64,000 nt of DNA from an uncultured Eubacteriales bacterium (GCA_949283695.1 CASDTX010000046.1:1-64000); one strand, 5' to 3'. Shown: positions 42,285-51,286, counted from the first letter of the stretch. The notes: generated by a model from the sequence alone, not told the origin. Program-made: numbers and translations.

Positions 42285-43238
42285 ATGGCGGATATTATTA
42301 TAGGACCAACCGGGCTGGCTCTGGATGTGATCGGTGTTAAAGGGGAGGAAACTTCGGGAGAATTGAGTGAGTGTATCACTGCGCCGGGCGGATCCCAGCT
42401 GAATCTTGCATATGGATTAAGTGTGTTGGGACACCGAGTAAAGGTCATCGGATGCTTCGGCGATGATCCTGCCGGGCAAATCTGCCTTCAAGATCTGGTT
42501 CAGTGCGGTATTGATGTGACGCATATGATCCGGACAGAAGGCGTGACTTATACAGCGTTTGTGCTGACAGAGCCGGAACTGCCGCGGAGAACGATCTTTG
42601 CCAATACAAGAGGGCTTGGCGGCGGGCTGTTTCAGACAGGAGTGGACTTTGCAGGAAAGCTGAGACAGATCGGCAGAGGCGATTTCTATGGCATGCTGGC
42701 GGCCGCACCGCAGAATCCGGAAGAACAGAAGCAGTTTCTGGAGATTTTTCGGACTGCACGGGAAATGAAAATGCGGACCTTTCTGGAACCTCCTGAGGAT
42801 CCTAAAATGCTGCATCAAGATCTTCTTAAGCCTTTGCTTCCTTATATTGATCTGTTTCTTCCGGGTGAGAAAGAACTGGCAGTGCTGACTGGGATCAAGG
42901 ACTGCCGACGGGGAAGCAGAAAGATACGTGAGCAGGGATGCCGAACGGTTGTGTGTAAACTGGGGGCGGCCGGATGCTGTGTAGTGTCGGAAGAAGGGGA
43001 GGCTTTTGTACCTGGGTATGATGTGACTGTGAGGGATCTGACCGGCGCCGGAGACGGTTTTGCGGCGGGGCTGATCCACGGGCTATCAGAAGGACGCCCT
43101 CTTGAGCAGGCTGCAGATTTTGCTAACCGGTATGCTGCCGCTAATATTCGGAAGACGGGGCCTCGGGCCGGGATGGAGTGTGAGGCTGCGGTCCTGGCAG
43201 CTGTAACACAGAGAAGAAAAACCAAGGGAAACAAGTAG
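42285..43238 (+). CDS. PfkB-family carbohydrate kinase
   Basis: This 317-residue kinase phosphorylates a sugar or nucleoside with ATP. It has the N-terminal substrate motif GGSQLNLAYGLSVLGHRV with GCFGDDPAGQ, and the catalytic C-terminal motif DLTGAGDGFAAGL with the general-base aspartate. Ribokinase and related activities share this plan. The start follows AGGAGGGAG. It closes the sugar operon, and would phosphorylate the sugar released by the glycohydrolase or isomerase gene products. Confidence 0.9.
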   Translation: MADIIIGPTGLALDVIGVKGEETSGELSECITAPGGSQLNLAYGLSVLGHRVKVIGCFGDDPAGQICLQDLVQCGIDVTHMIRTEGVTYTAFVLTEPELPRRTIFANTRGLGGGLFQTGVDFAGKLRQIGRGDFYGMLAAAPQNPEEQKQFLEIFRTAREMKMRTFLEPPEDPKMLHQDLLKPLLPYIDLFLPGEKELAVLTGIKDCRRGSRKIREQGCRTVVCKLGAAGCCVVSEEGEAFVPGYDVTVRDLTGAGDGFAAGLIHGLSEGRPLEQAADFANRYAAANIRKTGPRAGMECEAAVLAAVTQRRKTKGNK

Positions 43239-43264
43239 CACTGTGATGCCCGGTTTGCTATAAT
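43236..43264 (+). promoter_or_regulatory. Extended -10 promoter before the deoR-like gene
   Basis: TGCTATAAT (43256-43264) is an extended -10 with a perfect TATAAT. The -35 position (TAGCAC, 43236) is weak. It overlaps the end of the kinase gene, so the regulator has its own promoter. Confidence 0.5.
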
Positions 43265-43325
43265 AGAGACTAGGCTGGAAAATATTGGAAATTCAGCTGA
43301 TTCTGGAAAAGTGATGGTGGGATAT

Positions 43326-44090
43326 ATGATAGCAGTTGAAAGATATAACTATATTATGGAACGGTTAAAGGAGAGGGAAACGATCGGATCGAAAGAACTT
43401 TCCAGGGAGCTGAACGTATCCGAGGCCACCGTGCGCAGAGATCTGGAAGGGCTGGAAAGAGACGGCAAGCTCGTCCGTGTCAGAAGCGGGGCCAGGAGAG
43501 TTGATGGGAACGCCAGACAGGCAGAGATTATAGATCATACACAGCCGATTCTGTTCCGGGGGCATAATGAACACGCAGACGCGAAGCGTGCTGTAGCGAA
43601 GCGGGCAGCCACCTTTGTACATGATGGAGACTGTATCTTCATTGATGGCGGAACGAGTTTGGCACCTCTGATTGACTATCTGTCCGGGAAGAGGATCAAG
43701 ATTGTGACACATAATATAAGGATTGTGCTGAATCTGAAAGACCCTGCGGCGGATATCTTTCTGGTGGGTGGGTATTATAAGTCCCATCATGCAACAACTG
43801 TGGGATATTATGGAGAGAATATGATCTCCCAGTTCCATTTCGATCATGCGTTCTTCGGCTGCTCGGGGGTAAACCTGGAACAGCAGGTAGCGTTCAACAA
43901 TGATATTGATACAATTCCTATGAAAAAGATGGCTATGAAGACAGCAGAGCATAAATACTTGCTGATAGACGCGTCGAAGCTTTCGGAGACTGCCTACTGC
44001 CGGTTCTGTTCGATCAATGATTTTGATTACGTGATCTGCAATTCCAGTCGGGAGGATGAAAACTGTCCGGCAAATTTTTTATTTGTATAG
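43326..44090 (+). CDS. DeoR-family transcriptional regulator
   Basis: This 254-residue repressor has the N-terminal winged helix signature SKELSRELNVSEATVRRDLEGLERDGKLVRV, shortened as VSEATVRRDLEGLE, and the C-terminal sugar-phosphate sensor domain with GDCIFIDGGTS. ATG 43326 follows GGTGGG; earlier in-frame starts at 43311 and 43314 lack a site. It probably controls the sugar operon it follows, responding to a phosphorylated sugar made by the PfkB kinase. The palindrome at 36515 is a candidate target. Confidence 0.85.
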   Translation: MIAVERYNYIMERLKERETIGSKELSRELNVSEATVRRDLEGLERDGKLVRVRSGARRVDGNARQAEIIDHTQPILFRGHNEHADAKRAVAKRAATFVHDGDCIFIDGGTSLAPLIDYLSGKRIKIVTHNIRIVLNLKDPAADIFLVGGYYKSHHATTVGYYGENMISQFHFDHAFFGCSGVNLEQQVAFNNDIDTIPMKKMAMKTAEHKYLLIDASKLSETAYCRFCSINDFDYVICNSSREDENCPANFLFV

Positions 44091-44170
44091 AGGAATCTTT
44101 CCCGTGTATAAAGATAGAATAAAAGTGCAGATTTCTTTCTGAAGCCGGAAAAATCTTCAGGATACAGTTG

Positions 44171-44200
44171 TCATAAATGCCCCTGTGCGCGCATAAACTT
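44171..44200 (+). promoter_or_regulatory. Possible sporulation promoter (sigma-E type)
   Basis: TCATAAA (44171-44177) and CATAAACTT (44192-44200) are spaced 14 bases, which resembles mother-cell sigma-E promoters (ATA at -35, CATAnnnT at -10). It stands directly ahead of a spore-type hydrolase. Confidence 0.3.
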
Positions 44201-44220
44201 TCTGCACGGGGGTGATCAGT

Positions 44221-45330
44221 TTGATCTATATAACACAAAAGGGTGATACGCTGGACGAGATTGCAGAACAGACCGGTGTTCCGGCATGGAAGATCGTGTC
44301 TGACAACCAGCTTTTGAATAGAAATAAAATTGTCCCGGGACAGGCGCTTCTGATCCTGGCACCGGGAGAGCAGGAAGGAACAGCGGACGGTTTAAGGGCA
44401 GGAGGATACGCCTATCCTTTCATCGAGAAGCAGGTCTTCGAAACCGCGCTTCCGCCGCTGCAGGAACTGCTGATCTTTTCTTACGGGTATACATTTGAAG
44501 GGACGCTTGTGCCGCCTGCGGAAGATGAATTGTGGATGATTGAGGCTGCGTGGGAGAACGGGACACGGCCGCTGCTGGTTCTGACGCCTTTCTCAGGCGG
44601 TGCGTTTAATAATCAGCTCGTTAAGGTGCTGGCAGAAAACGTAGAGATTCAGGAACGGCTGATCGGACAGATTCTGATCACGGTAGAAGACAGGGGATAT
44701 GCCGGGGTGAATGTGGATTTCGAGTATATTCTTCCGGAGAACCGGCAGCAGTATGCAGAGTTCCTGGGCAGGCTGAGAAGCCGCTTGAATGAACAGGGGT
44801 ACAGTCTGTCAGCTGCCGCAGCACCGAAAGTATCTGATGATCAGAAGGGGCTTCTGGTGGAAGGACTGGATTATGAGCTGCTCGGACAGAATACAGACAC
44901 TGTATTTCTGATGACTTATGAGTGGGGATACACGTATGGTCCGCCCATGGCCGTGGCACCTCTTGACAAAGTGCGCAGCGTTGTAGAATATGCTCTGACG
45001 AAAATTCCGGCGGAGAAACTGATCCTGGGGATACCAAACTATGGATATGACTGGATGCTCCCCTATGAGCGAGGTGTTACCCGGGCACGAACGATAGGAA
45101 ATGAAGAGGCAGTGGCGATTGCGGTGCAGAACGGTGCTTCGATCGAATACGCGCAGATTGCCCAGAGCCCCTGGTTTGTCTATCGTGCCGGAGGGATGGA
45201 GCATGTGGTGTGGTTCGAAGACGTGAGAAGCATCCAGGCGAAATGGGAACTGGTGAGGGAGTACGGGCTTTCGGGAGCGTGGTACTGGAATCTGATGCGT
45301 CCGTTCCGCGCGAACTGGCTGATGCTCTGA
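44221..45330 (+). CDS. LysM plus GH18 protein, spore-type (YaaH/SleL-like)
   Basis: This 369-residue protein has one N-terminal LysM domain (IYITQKGDTLDEIAEQTGVP) and a GH18 catalytic domain with NVDFEYI, where the DxE pair is kept, and MTYEWGYTYGPPMAVAPL, shortened as MTYEWGYTYGPP. YaaH/SleL relatives act on cortex peptidoglycan in spores. TTG 44221 is chosen because it gives the family start IYITQ and has GGGGGTG at good distance; a GTG at 44212 overlaps that site. There is no signal peptide, as expected for mother-cell-made coat proteins. Confidence 0.85.
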   Translation: MIYITQKGDTLDEIAEQTGVPAWKIVSDNQLLNRNKIVPGQALLILAPGEQEGTADGLRAGGYAYPFIEKQVFETALPPLQELLIFSYGYTFEGTLVPPAEDELWMIEAAWENGTRPLLVLTPFSGGAFNNQLVKVLAENVEIQERLIGQILITVEDRGYAGVNVDFEYILPENRQQYAEFLGRLRSRLNEQGYSLSAAAAPKVSDDQKGLLVEGLDYELLGQNTDTVFLMTYEWGYTYGPPMAVAPLDKVRSVVEYALTKIPAEKLILGIPNYGYDWMLPYERGVTRARTIGNEEAVAIAVQNGASIEYAQIAQSPWFVYRAGGMEHVVWFEDVRSIQAKWELVREYGLSGAWYWNLMRPFRANWLML

Positions 45331-45435
45331 TCCAGAAATGGGATGCAGATGCAAGAAAGGATCCCCTGCAGGAGTGGGTCGCCGCAGATGGCGGGTCCTG
45401 ACTCAGACTGCAGGGGATCTGACAATTGAGGAAGA

Positions 45436-45795
45436 TTATTTGGCCAGGGACTGAAGTGCATCGTATCCGGTCTCGCCGGTACGAATCTTTGTGGCACTGC
45501 GGATTGCATAACTGAAGATCTTGCCGTCTCCGACTTCTCCTGTGAAGGCGGCTTCCTGGATTGCGGCAATGGTTTTCTTCTCCCATTCTTCGGAAGATAC
45601 CACGATTTCAAATTTAATTTTCGGATGCATGAAGATCTCCACCTCTGAACCGCGGACAATCTCTTTGAATCCTCTCTGGGCTCCGAAGCCCATGACCTGG
45701 GAGACAGTGATGCCGTTGACTTCAATGGCGCTGAGGGCAGCCTTCACATCTTCGAATTTCTCCTCTCTTACAATGGCTTCTACTTTTATCATCAT
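45436..45795 (-). CDS. PII-type nitrogen regulator, GlnK-like
   Basis: This 119-residue trimeric signal protein binds ATP, ADP and 2-oxoglutarate and usually blocks the Amt channel. Family features are KVEAIVREEKFEDVKAAL at the start, GFGAQRG at the beginning of the T-loop, and the C-terminal GEVGDGKIF. The T-loop differs from the classical one: where enterobacterial PII has a modifiable tyrosine (Y51) in YRGAEY, this reads VRGSEVEIF, so uridylylation is unlikely. It lies 120 bases after amt on the same strand, the usual order. Confidence 0.9.
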   Translation of the reverse strand: MMIKVEAIVREEKFEDVKAALSAIEVNGITVSQVMGFGAQRGFKEIVRGSEVEIFMHPKIKFEIVVSSEEWEKKTIAAIQEAAFTGEVGDGKIFSYAIRSATKIRTGETGYDALQSLAK

Positions 45796-45859
45796 AGAGT
45801 GACTCCTCCTGTTTTTTTACCTATCATGCTGTGTTTCTACTATATATAAATATATGACA

Positions 45860-45899
45860 ATGCCGGGGACAGAAGCGCGTTGTCCCATGCCGGGGACAG
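45860..45899. repeat. Pair of 13-bp direct repeats (REP-like)
   Basis: ATGCCGGGGACAG occurs at 45860-45872 and 45887-45899. Between them TTGTCCC can pair with GGGACA of the second copy, giving a small hairpin. Similar GGGGACA-type palindromes are scattered in Clostridia genomes. It sits between amt and glnK. Confidence 0.45.
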
Positions 45900-45914
45900 T
45901 GTGCGCGGGATCTG

Positions 45915-47153
45915 TCAGTCAAGTCCGTTGAAGGACGGATATGCATTCTCGCCATGCTGTGTGAGATCGAGGCCGATCAGTTCGTCTTTCGGATCTACCC
46001 GCAGGGTTGCAAAGATGCGGACGATACCGATGCAGATCAGTGTGCCGGCGACTGCGACCGCGATTGTGACGAGGATACTGATAATCTGTGCGGTGAAAAG
46101 TTCTGTCTCACCGAAGACAAGGCCGTTCCAGCGTGCCACAGAGTTGATGGATGTCTGTCCGAACAGGCCGGTGGCAATACCGCCCCAGATCCCTCCGATG
46201 CCGTGGCATCCGAAAGCATCCAGTGCATCGTCGATTTTCAGGCGGTGCTTGATGATGTGCATTGCGCAGTAGCAGATCGGGCTTACGAGGAATCCGATGA
46301 TAAAGGAAGACCAGATCGGGACGAATCCGGCGCCCGGCGTAATGGCGACCAGACCGATGACCAGACCGGTGGACGCGCCTACAAGGGTCGGCTTGCCAGT
46401 CTTTACCGTGTCGATCAGCATCCAGGACAGAAGTGCGGACGCGGCAGAGATCGAGGTTGTCATGAAGGCGTGTGCGGCAAGGCCGTCAGCTGCCAGTGCG
46501 CTTCCTGCGTTGAAGCCGTACCATCCGAACCACAGAAGCGAAGCTCCAAGCGCCACGAAGGGAATATTGTGGATCCGATAGGAAGTCTGCTCATATCCTT
46601 TCCTTCTGCCAAGATAAATCGCAAGGACAAGAGCGCTTGCACCCGAGCTGATATGTACCACGTTTCCTCCGGCGAAGTCGACAGAACCGATGGCTGCCAG
46701 AAAACCGCCTTCTCCCCAGACCATGTGGGCCATGGGATAGTAGACGATGACAGTCCACAGGGCGATGAAAGCAAACAGTGCTTTGAATTTCATGCGTCCT
46801 ACAACAGCGCCTGTGATCAGCGCCGGCGTGATCATGGCAAACATCATCTGAAATGCGGCGAATACCAGGTGCGGGATCGTGTCAGAATAGGGGCCTGCAT
46901 CCCAGCCGACTCCATTCAGCGCGAACCAGCGGAAATCTCCGATGATGCCGCCGTGGTTCCCGCCGAAAGCGAGCGAGTAGCCGAAAAGGGTCCACATGAA
47001 GACAGAGAGTCCCATGATCGCCACGCAGGCCATCATAGTATTGCAGACATTTTTCCTCCGCACCAGGCCGCCATAGAAAAATGCCAGGCCCGGTGTCATG
47101 AAAAATACCAGTGCTGTGCAGATGATCATAAATCCAGTGTTTCCAGTGTCCAT
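45915..47153 (-). CDS. amt: Ammonium transporter Amt
   Basis: This 412-residue membrane channel conducts ammonia/ammonium. About eleven hydrophobic segments are visible, with the family motifs FFMTPGLAFFYGGLVRRKN, DFAGGNVVHISSG (pore histidine region) and GCHGIGGIWGGIATGLF with the second histidine. ATG 47153 follows GGGAGG; the frame starts 15 bases earlier. It is divergent from rpsB and is followed by the glnK gene that regulates it. Length is typical. Confidence 0.92.
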   Translation of the reverse strand: MDTGNTGFMIICTALVFFMTPGLAFFYGGLVRRKNVCNTMMACVAIMGLSVFMWTLFGYSLAFGGNHGGIIGDFRWFALNGVGWDAGPYSDTIPHLVFAAFQMMFAMITPALITGAVVGRMKFKALFAFIALWTVIVYYPMAHMVWGEGGFLAAIGSVDFAGGNVVHISSGASALVLAIYLGRRKGYEQTSYRIHNIPFVALGASLLWFGWYGFNAGSALAADGLAAHAFMTTSISAASALLSWMLIDTVKTGKPTLVGASTGLVIGLVAITPGAGFVPIWSSFIIGFLVSPICYCAMHIIKHRLKIDDALDAFGCHGIGGIWGGIATGLFGQTSINSVARWNGLVFGETELFTAQIISILVTIAVAVAGTLICIGIVRIFATLRVDPKDELIGLDLTQHGENAYPSFNGLD

Positions 47154-47581
47154 ATAAATACCTCCCATTCCTTCCTGCGAAGGATATTTTTAAAATGTGA
47201 AATCCCCGGGGTATTTCTAATGTCCTGTCTCATTGCGGAAAGTGAATGAGACAGTGCATAAGTGAGAGCGCATCAAAGCGCGGGCGTAAAAAGGCAGATG
47301 AGCCTTTTATGACAAAAAAAGACGCCTGATCCGGAAAGGGCGGCCGCTCCGCCTCCGTGTTCAGACGTCTTTGTCATGCCGTAAGGATAGCAGAAGAAAA
47401 AAAGAAAGTCAAGGGGAAATTTTCTTGCAAACCCATTGGTTCTATGATATACTACGACTGTTGCAAAAAAACACGTATGCGGATTCCTTTGAAGGTGCCT
47501 AAGCCGGAGAGAACAGTTTCCGGCCGGTTTCGAAGGAGAACAAAGCATACGGAAGTTCAAAACCAGATGGAGGAAAGAAAC
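47154..47581. other. Divergent control region between amt and rpsB
   Basis: No gene was seen in these 428 bases. They contain AAAAGGC/GCCTTTT (near 47291-47310), a larger interrupted inverted repeat with AAAGACG and CGTCTTT arms (about 47317-47374), the rpsB promoter, and a leader of about 125 bases with a GCCGGA/TCCGGC hairpin near 47503-47525. The leader may hold an S2-type autoregulatory element. Confidence 0.5.
47425..47453 (+). promoter_or_regulatory. rpsB-tsf promoter
   Basis: TTGCAA (47425-47430), a 17-base spacer and TATACT (47448-47453) give a good sigma-A promoter about 125 bases ahead of the rpsB start. Confidence 0.65.
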
Positions 47582-48340
47582 ATGAGCGTTATTTCAATGA
47601 AGCAGCTGTTGGAAGCAGGTGTTCATTTCGGACACCAGACAAGAAGATGGAACCCGAAAATGGCTCCGTACATCTACACAGAGAGAAACGGTATCTACAT
47701 TATCGACCTGCAGAAATCTGTAGGAATGGTAGACGATGCATATAAAGCCGTTTCTGACATTGCGGCAGAGGGCGGCACAATCCTCTTCGTAGGAACAAAG
47801 AAGCAGGCGCAGGATGCGATCAGAACTGAGGCAGAGCGCTGCGGAATGTACTATGTAAACGAGAGATGGCTGGGCGGTATGCTCACAAACTTCAAGACAA
47901 TCCAGAGCCGTGTGAAACGTCTCAAAGAGATCGAGGCGATGTCAGAGGACGGAACATTCGATGTTCTTCCGAAGAAAGAAGTAATCGCACTGAAGAAAGA
48001 GTGGGCAAAGCTTGAGAAGAACCTTGGCGGAATTAAAGAGATGAAGAGACTGCCGGATGCAATCTTCGTTGTTGATCCGAAGAAGGAGAGAATCTGTGTT
48101 CAGGAAGCTCACACACTGGGAATTCCGCTGATCGGTATCTGCGATACAAACTGCGATCCGGAAGAGCTGGATTACGTGATCCCGGGCAACGACGACGCAA
48201 TCAGAGCAGTGAAGCTGATCGTTTCTAAGATGGCAGACGCTGTTGTTGAGGCAAACCAGGGCGCTACAGAGGAAGATTACTATGAGGTTGAGGCTGCTGA
48301 CGAAGCAGCAGAAGAGGCTTCAGAGGCTGTAGAAGAGTAA
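47582..48340 (+). CDS. rpsB: 30S ribosomal protein S2
   Basis: This 252-residue protein is ribosomal S2. It begins [20 protein letters not shown] and has [20 protein letters not shown], shortened as [23 protein letters not shown] and [15 protein letters not shown] 47582 follows GGAGG; an upstream open frame exists without support. The C-terminus has an acidic, alanine-rich tail. tsf follows after 30 bases, the common bacterial pair. Confidence 0.97.
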   Translation: MSVISMKQLLEAGVHFGHQTRRWNPKMAPYIYTERNGIYIIDLQKSVGMVDDAYKAVSDIAAEGGTILFVGTKKQAQDAIRTEAERCGMYYVNERWLGGMLTNFKTIQSRVKRLKEIEAMSEDGTFDVLPKKEVIALKKEWAKLEKNLGGIKEMKRLPDAIFVVDPKKERICVQEAHTLGIPLIGICDTNCDPEELDYVIPGNDDAIRAVKLIVSKMADAVVEANQGATEEDYYEVEAADEAAEEASEAVEE

Positions 48341-48370
48341 GATAAATTATTTTAAATGGAGGAATTTATC

Positions 48371-49297
48371 ATGGCAATCACAGCAGGAATGGTAAAAGAA
48401 TTAAGAGAGATGACAGGCGCAGGAATGATGGACTGCAAGAAAGCTCTCACAGAGACAAACGGCGACATGGACGCAGCTGTTGAGTTCTTAAGAAAGAACG
48501 GACAGGCAAAGGCTGAGAAGAAAGCCGGAAGAATCGCTGCAGAAGGTATCGTAAAGACGGTTGTCAAAGATGATAAGAGCGCGGCAATCGTAGAGGTAAA
48601 CTCTGAGACAGACTTCGTTGCAAAGAACGATGAGTTCCAGGGATTTGTTGAGAATGTTGTTAATCAGGTTGCAGATTCTGAGGCAGCTGACATCGACGCA
48701 TTTATGGCAGAGCCGTGGGCAGCTGACACTTCCAAGACAGTGAAAGATGCTCTCGTTGAGAAGATCGCAACGATCGGCGAGAACCTGAATATCAGAAGAT
48801 TCGAGAGAGTAAGCGAGGAGAACGGATGTGTTGTATCCTATATCCACGGCGGCGGACGTATCGGTGTTCTGGTAGCAGCTGAAACAGATGTTGTAAATGA
48901 TGAGATCAAGAAGTGCTTAAAGAACGTAGCTATGCAGATCGCTGCTATGTATCCGAAGTATGTATCCCGTGACGAAGTTTCTCAGGAATACATGGATCAT
49001 GAGAAAGAGATCCTCCTTGCTCAGGCGAAGAAAGAGAATCCGGAGAAGCCGGACAACATCATCGAGAAGATGATCATCGGACGTCTGAACAAAGAGCTGA
49101 AGGAAATCTGCCTGCTTGATCAGGTTTACGTTCAGGACAGCGACCTTACAGTTGCAAAATACGTTGATAAGGTTGCAAAAGAGAACGGCGCGAAGATGAC
49201 AGTTAAGAAGTTCGTTCGTTTCGAGACCGGAGAAGGAATTGAGAAGAAAGAAGAGAACTTCGCAGAAGAAGTTGCAAAGCAGATGGCTGGAAACTAA
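48371..49297 (+). CDS. tsf: Translation elongation factor Ts
   Basis: This 308-residue protein is EF-Ts, which exchanges GDP on EF-Tu. It starts MAITAGMVKELREMTGAGMM, followed by DCKKALTETNGDMDAAVEFL, shortened as DCKKAL, and includes NSETDFVAKN. ATG 48371 follows GGAGG; the short upstream extension is not needed. It ends in a strong terminator. Confidence 0.97.
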   Translation: MAITAGMVKELREMTGAGMMDCKKALTETNGDMDAAVEFLRKNGQAKAEKKAGRIAAEGIVKTVVKDDKSAAIVEVNSETDFVAKNDEFQGFVENVVNQVADSEAADIDAFMAEPWAADTSKTVKDALVEKIATIGENLNIRRFERVSEENGCVVSYIHGGGRIGVLVAAETDVVNDEIKKCLKNVAMQIAAMYPKYVSRDEVSQEYMDHEKEILLAQAKKENPEKPDNIIEKMIIGRLNKELKEICLLDQVYVQDSDLTVAKYVDKVAKENGAKMTVKKFVRFETGEGIEKKEENFAEEVAKQMAGN

Positions 49298-49331
49298 GGA
49301 AATGTAATCTTATAGCCGAAAGGTTGCTTGA

Positions 49332-49378
49332 AGCCCTTGAGAATCCCGGGGAACGGGGATTTTCAAGGGCTTTTTTTG
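49332..49378 (+). terminator. Terminator after tsf
   Basis: AGCCCTTGAGAATCCC (49332-49347) pairs with GGGGATTTTCAAGGGCT (49355-49371), with one mismatch, and is followed by TTTTTT. It lies between convergent genes. Confidence 0.85.
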
Positions 49379-49389
49379 GCATTGAGAGA

Positions 49390-50458
49390 TTACCGGGACT
49401 CTGTTGTTTTCTTCCCCTGCACAAGGAAGACGGCCACTGCCAGCAGAATGAGGGCGACTGCGGTCATGCAGAGAAAGGCAATATTCAGTCCATGGATAGC
49501 TGCCTTCTCTCCGTAAGAGGAGACGGAACGGCTGGAAACCAGGCTCATAATCCCCACGAAGACGGCAGAGCCGATAGCTCCGGCTATGGTTCTAAGCGAG
49601 GTCAGAAGAGCAGTTGCGTCTGCCACGAGGGCGGGTTTCACATGGGAGGTTCCCCATGTGATCAGCGGCATCATCAGGCAGCCGATGGCGATGCAGCGGA
49701 TCACATTATACATGGCAGCAACGAAAACAGGCATGTTCAGAGTGAGGAAATACATCCCCAGATTGCTGACCGGAGCAGGCCCGTATGTACTGATATTGCC
49801 GATGCCAAGAGTCAGACCGCCAAAGGCAAATACACTCAGGATAAAAGAACGGGCATCAAAGGTCTGACTGCCGGTTTCCAGCACATCCGCGAATACAAAC
49901 CAGGCGACGATCAGGGCAATAATCATCACGATCAGGGCAAGACCGAAGATTGCTCTCCAGTGGATCAGGTCTACGAGGAGCCCGGCCAGAGTCGGAGCGA
50001 TGACAGGGGCAGCGCCTGAGGCCAGTCCGTACCAGCCCATGACAGTTCCTTTTTTCTCCGGGGGATAGATCGTAAGGATGGCGACCTGTGCCACAGACAG
50101 AAGGATCCCGTTGCCGCATGCCTGAAGGATCCTGCCGGACATCATGATGAAGAAGCTGCCTGCGAACAGGCTGATGACCAGACCGGCGATGAAAATAAGG
50201 ATTCCCCCGAGATAGAGCCGCTTGGTTGGGAACCTTCGGATCAGATACGCGGTCAGCGGCATGATAATGCCCATAGCAAGAGAGTAGCCGCTGGTCAGCC
50301 ACTGGCCGGCAGCCACGTTGATGGACAGATCCGCAGAGATGGGAGGCAGGGCAGTGGTCATCGCCGTAGAGAGCATGGAAGATGCAATGGTTGATATTAA
50401 AATAGTAATAAAAATAAAAAAACTTTCTTTGGTCAGTCAAAACTTTCGATGAATTCAT
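49390..50458 (-). pseudogene. Decayed DHA2-type MFS drug exporter
   Basis: The frame starting at ATG 50458 (MNSSKVLTDQRKFF) is broken after about 14 codons in a run of seven T on the coding strand; removing one T restores FIFITILISTIASSMLSTAM and joins the open frame ending at 49390. Homology to 14-segment DHA2/EmrB transporters (usually about 470 residues) is clear in LTSGYSLAMGIIMPLTAYL and ALLTSLRTIAGAIGSAVF, but the joined product is only about 355 residues. The middle appears deleted near 49770-49785, where TYGPAPVSNLGMYF joins parts normally about 110-130 residues apart. It directly follows the marR gene. Both lesions argue that export is lost. Confidence 0.75.
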
Positions 50459-50986
50459 TTATAGAACCTCTCCTCTTGTATAGTATTTTTTGATCTTGGA
50501 TAAGATCGTATATAGATCTGACTTCTCTGTCTCAGTGAGAGGTTCTGTCAGCTCATGATGCTCCTTTAAGCGGATACTTCTTACGCGGTTCACTTCTTCC
50601 TTCCCGGCCGGTGTGACTGTAATAAAATAGGCACGTTTATCCTGAGGCGAAGGGGTTCTCTGGATATAACCTTTCTTCTCCAGTTTCGCCAGCAGCTCAC
50701 TGAGAGAGGTGGAGCGGATCTCCAGAATCTGCCCCAGCTTTTTCTGCGGCAGAGTTCCTGCTTCCTCAAGAAGGAACAGACACTTATACTGCCCTGAGAG
50801 CGGACTGCGGTCCTGCGGACAGGATTTGGCCAGCCGGTTCAGCTGACGGACCACGTCATAAAAGAGTTCCGTCAGATCGTGATCATGGATCTGTCTGCTT
50901 GTTTGAGTATCCGCTTTCCGTTTGAGCTCTGTATTTACTTTCATTGCCATATTCATCTCGTTCGTATTATTTTGATCTGTCTGCAT
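50459..50986 (-). CDS. MarR-family transcriptional regulator
   Basis: This protein of about 175 residues is a winged-helix MarR repressor: LSGQYKCLFLLEEAGTLPQKKLG, shortened as LFLLEEAGTLPQKKLGQIL, SLSELLAKLEKKGYIQR and PSPQDKRAYFITVT. Its stop codon abuts the start of the broken exporter, so it probably once controlled it. ATG 50986 (after AGGTG) and GTG 50995 are both possible starts. A 26-bp near-palindrome just upstream is the probable binding site. Confidence 0.85.
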   Translation of the reverse strand: MQTDQNNTNEMNMAMKVNTELKRKADTQTSRQIHDHDLTELFYDVVRQLNRLAKSCPQDRSPLSGQYKCLFLLEEAGTLPQKKLGQILEIRSTSLSELLAKLEKKGYIQRTPSPQDKRAYFITVTPAGKEEVNRVRSIRLKEHHELTEPLTETEKSDLYTILSKIKKYYTRGEVL

Positions 50987-51010
50987 CTGGAACACACCTG
51001 GCTATGAGGG

Positions 51011-51036
51011 ATAATATAGAGGTACCTCCATATTAT
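51011..51036. promoter_or_regulatory. MarR operator palindrome
   Basis: ATAATATAGAGGT (51011-51023) pairs with ACCTCCATATTAT (51024-51036) with a single mismatched pair. It overlaps the -10 of the minus-strand promoter, as expected for autorepression. Confidence 0.6.
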
Positions 51037-51061
51037 ATGGGATGTGAGGATGAGAAGTCAA
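51032..51061 (-). promoter_or_regulatory. Promoter of the marR-like gene
   Basis: On the minus strand TTGACT (51061-51056), an 18-base spacer and TATAAT (51037-51032) precede the gene; the -10 lies inside the palindrome. Confidence 0.55.
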
Positions 51062-51239
51062 TAAGTAATCAGTTCAGCCGCGCCATTCGCAAAGCCGCAC
51101 TGACGTGCGAATTGCGGCTGCGCCGCTCCTCTGCTCATGAACTGGCGCTCAGCACATCTGCCTGTCAGCCTCCGGATTCTTATGCAAGTATAAATCCGTC
51201 TTCTGACGCAGATGGCTGAACTGATACGTCAATAAGTAA
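51057..51239. repeat. Small element with inverted and direct repeats
   Basis: GTCAATAAGTAA occurs at 51057-51068 and again at 51228-51239. Inside, ATCAGTTCAGCC (51068-51079) faces its reverse complement at 51214-51225. Between them lie further palindromes (GCCGCACTGACGTGCGAATT region). The arrangement looks like a miniature inverted-repeat element of about 160 bases flanked by direct repeats. No gene was seen in the surrounding 50,987-51,381 stretch apart from promoters. Confidence 0.45.
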
Positions 51240-51277
51240 ATAGGTGCTGCAGCCGGATGGAACGGCGGTCCTGCTTG

Positions 51278-51286
51278 TGTTATAAT
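51278..51286 (+). promoter_or_regulatory. Extended -10 promoter of the two-component genes
   Basis: TGTTATAAT (51278-51286) is an extended -10 with perfect TATAAT, about 95 bases ahead of the response regulator. The -35 is poor. Confidence 0.5.

Noticed and set aside
45954-47249. Plus-strand frame of 431 codons opposite amt
   Set aside because: It is a mirror of the amt gene, rich in Cys, Asp and Arg without motifs. amt itself is unambiguous.
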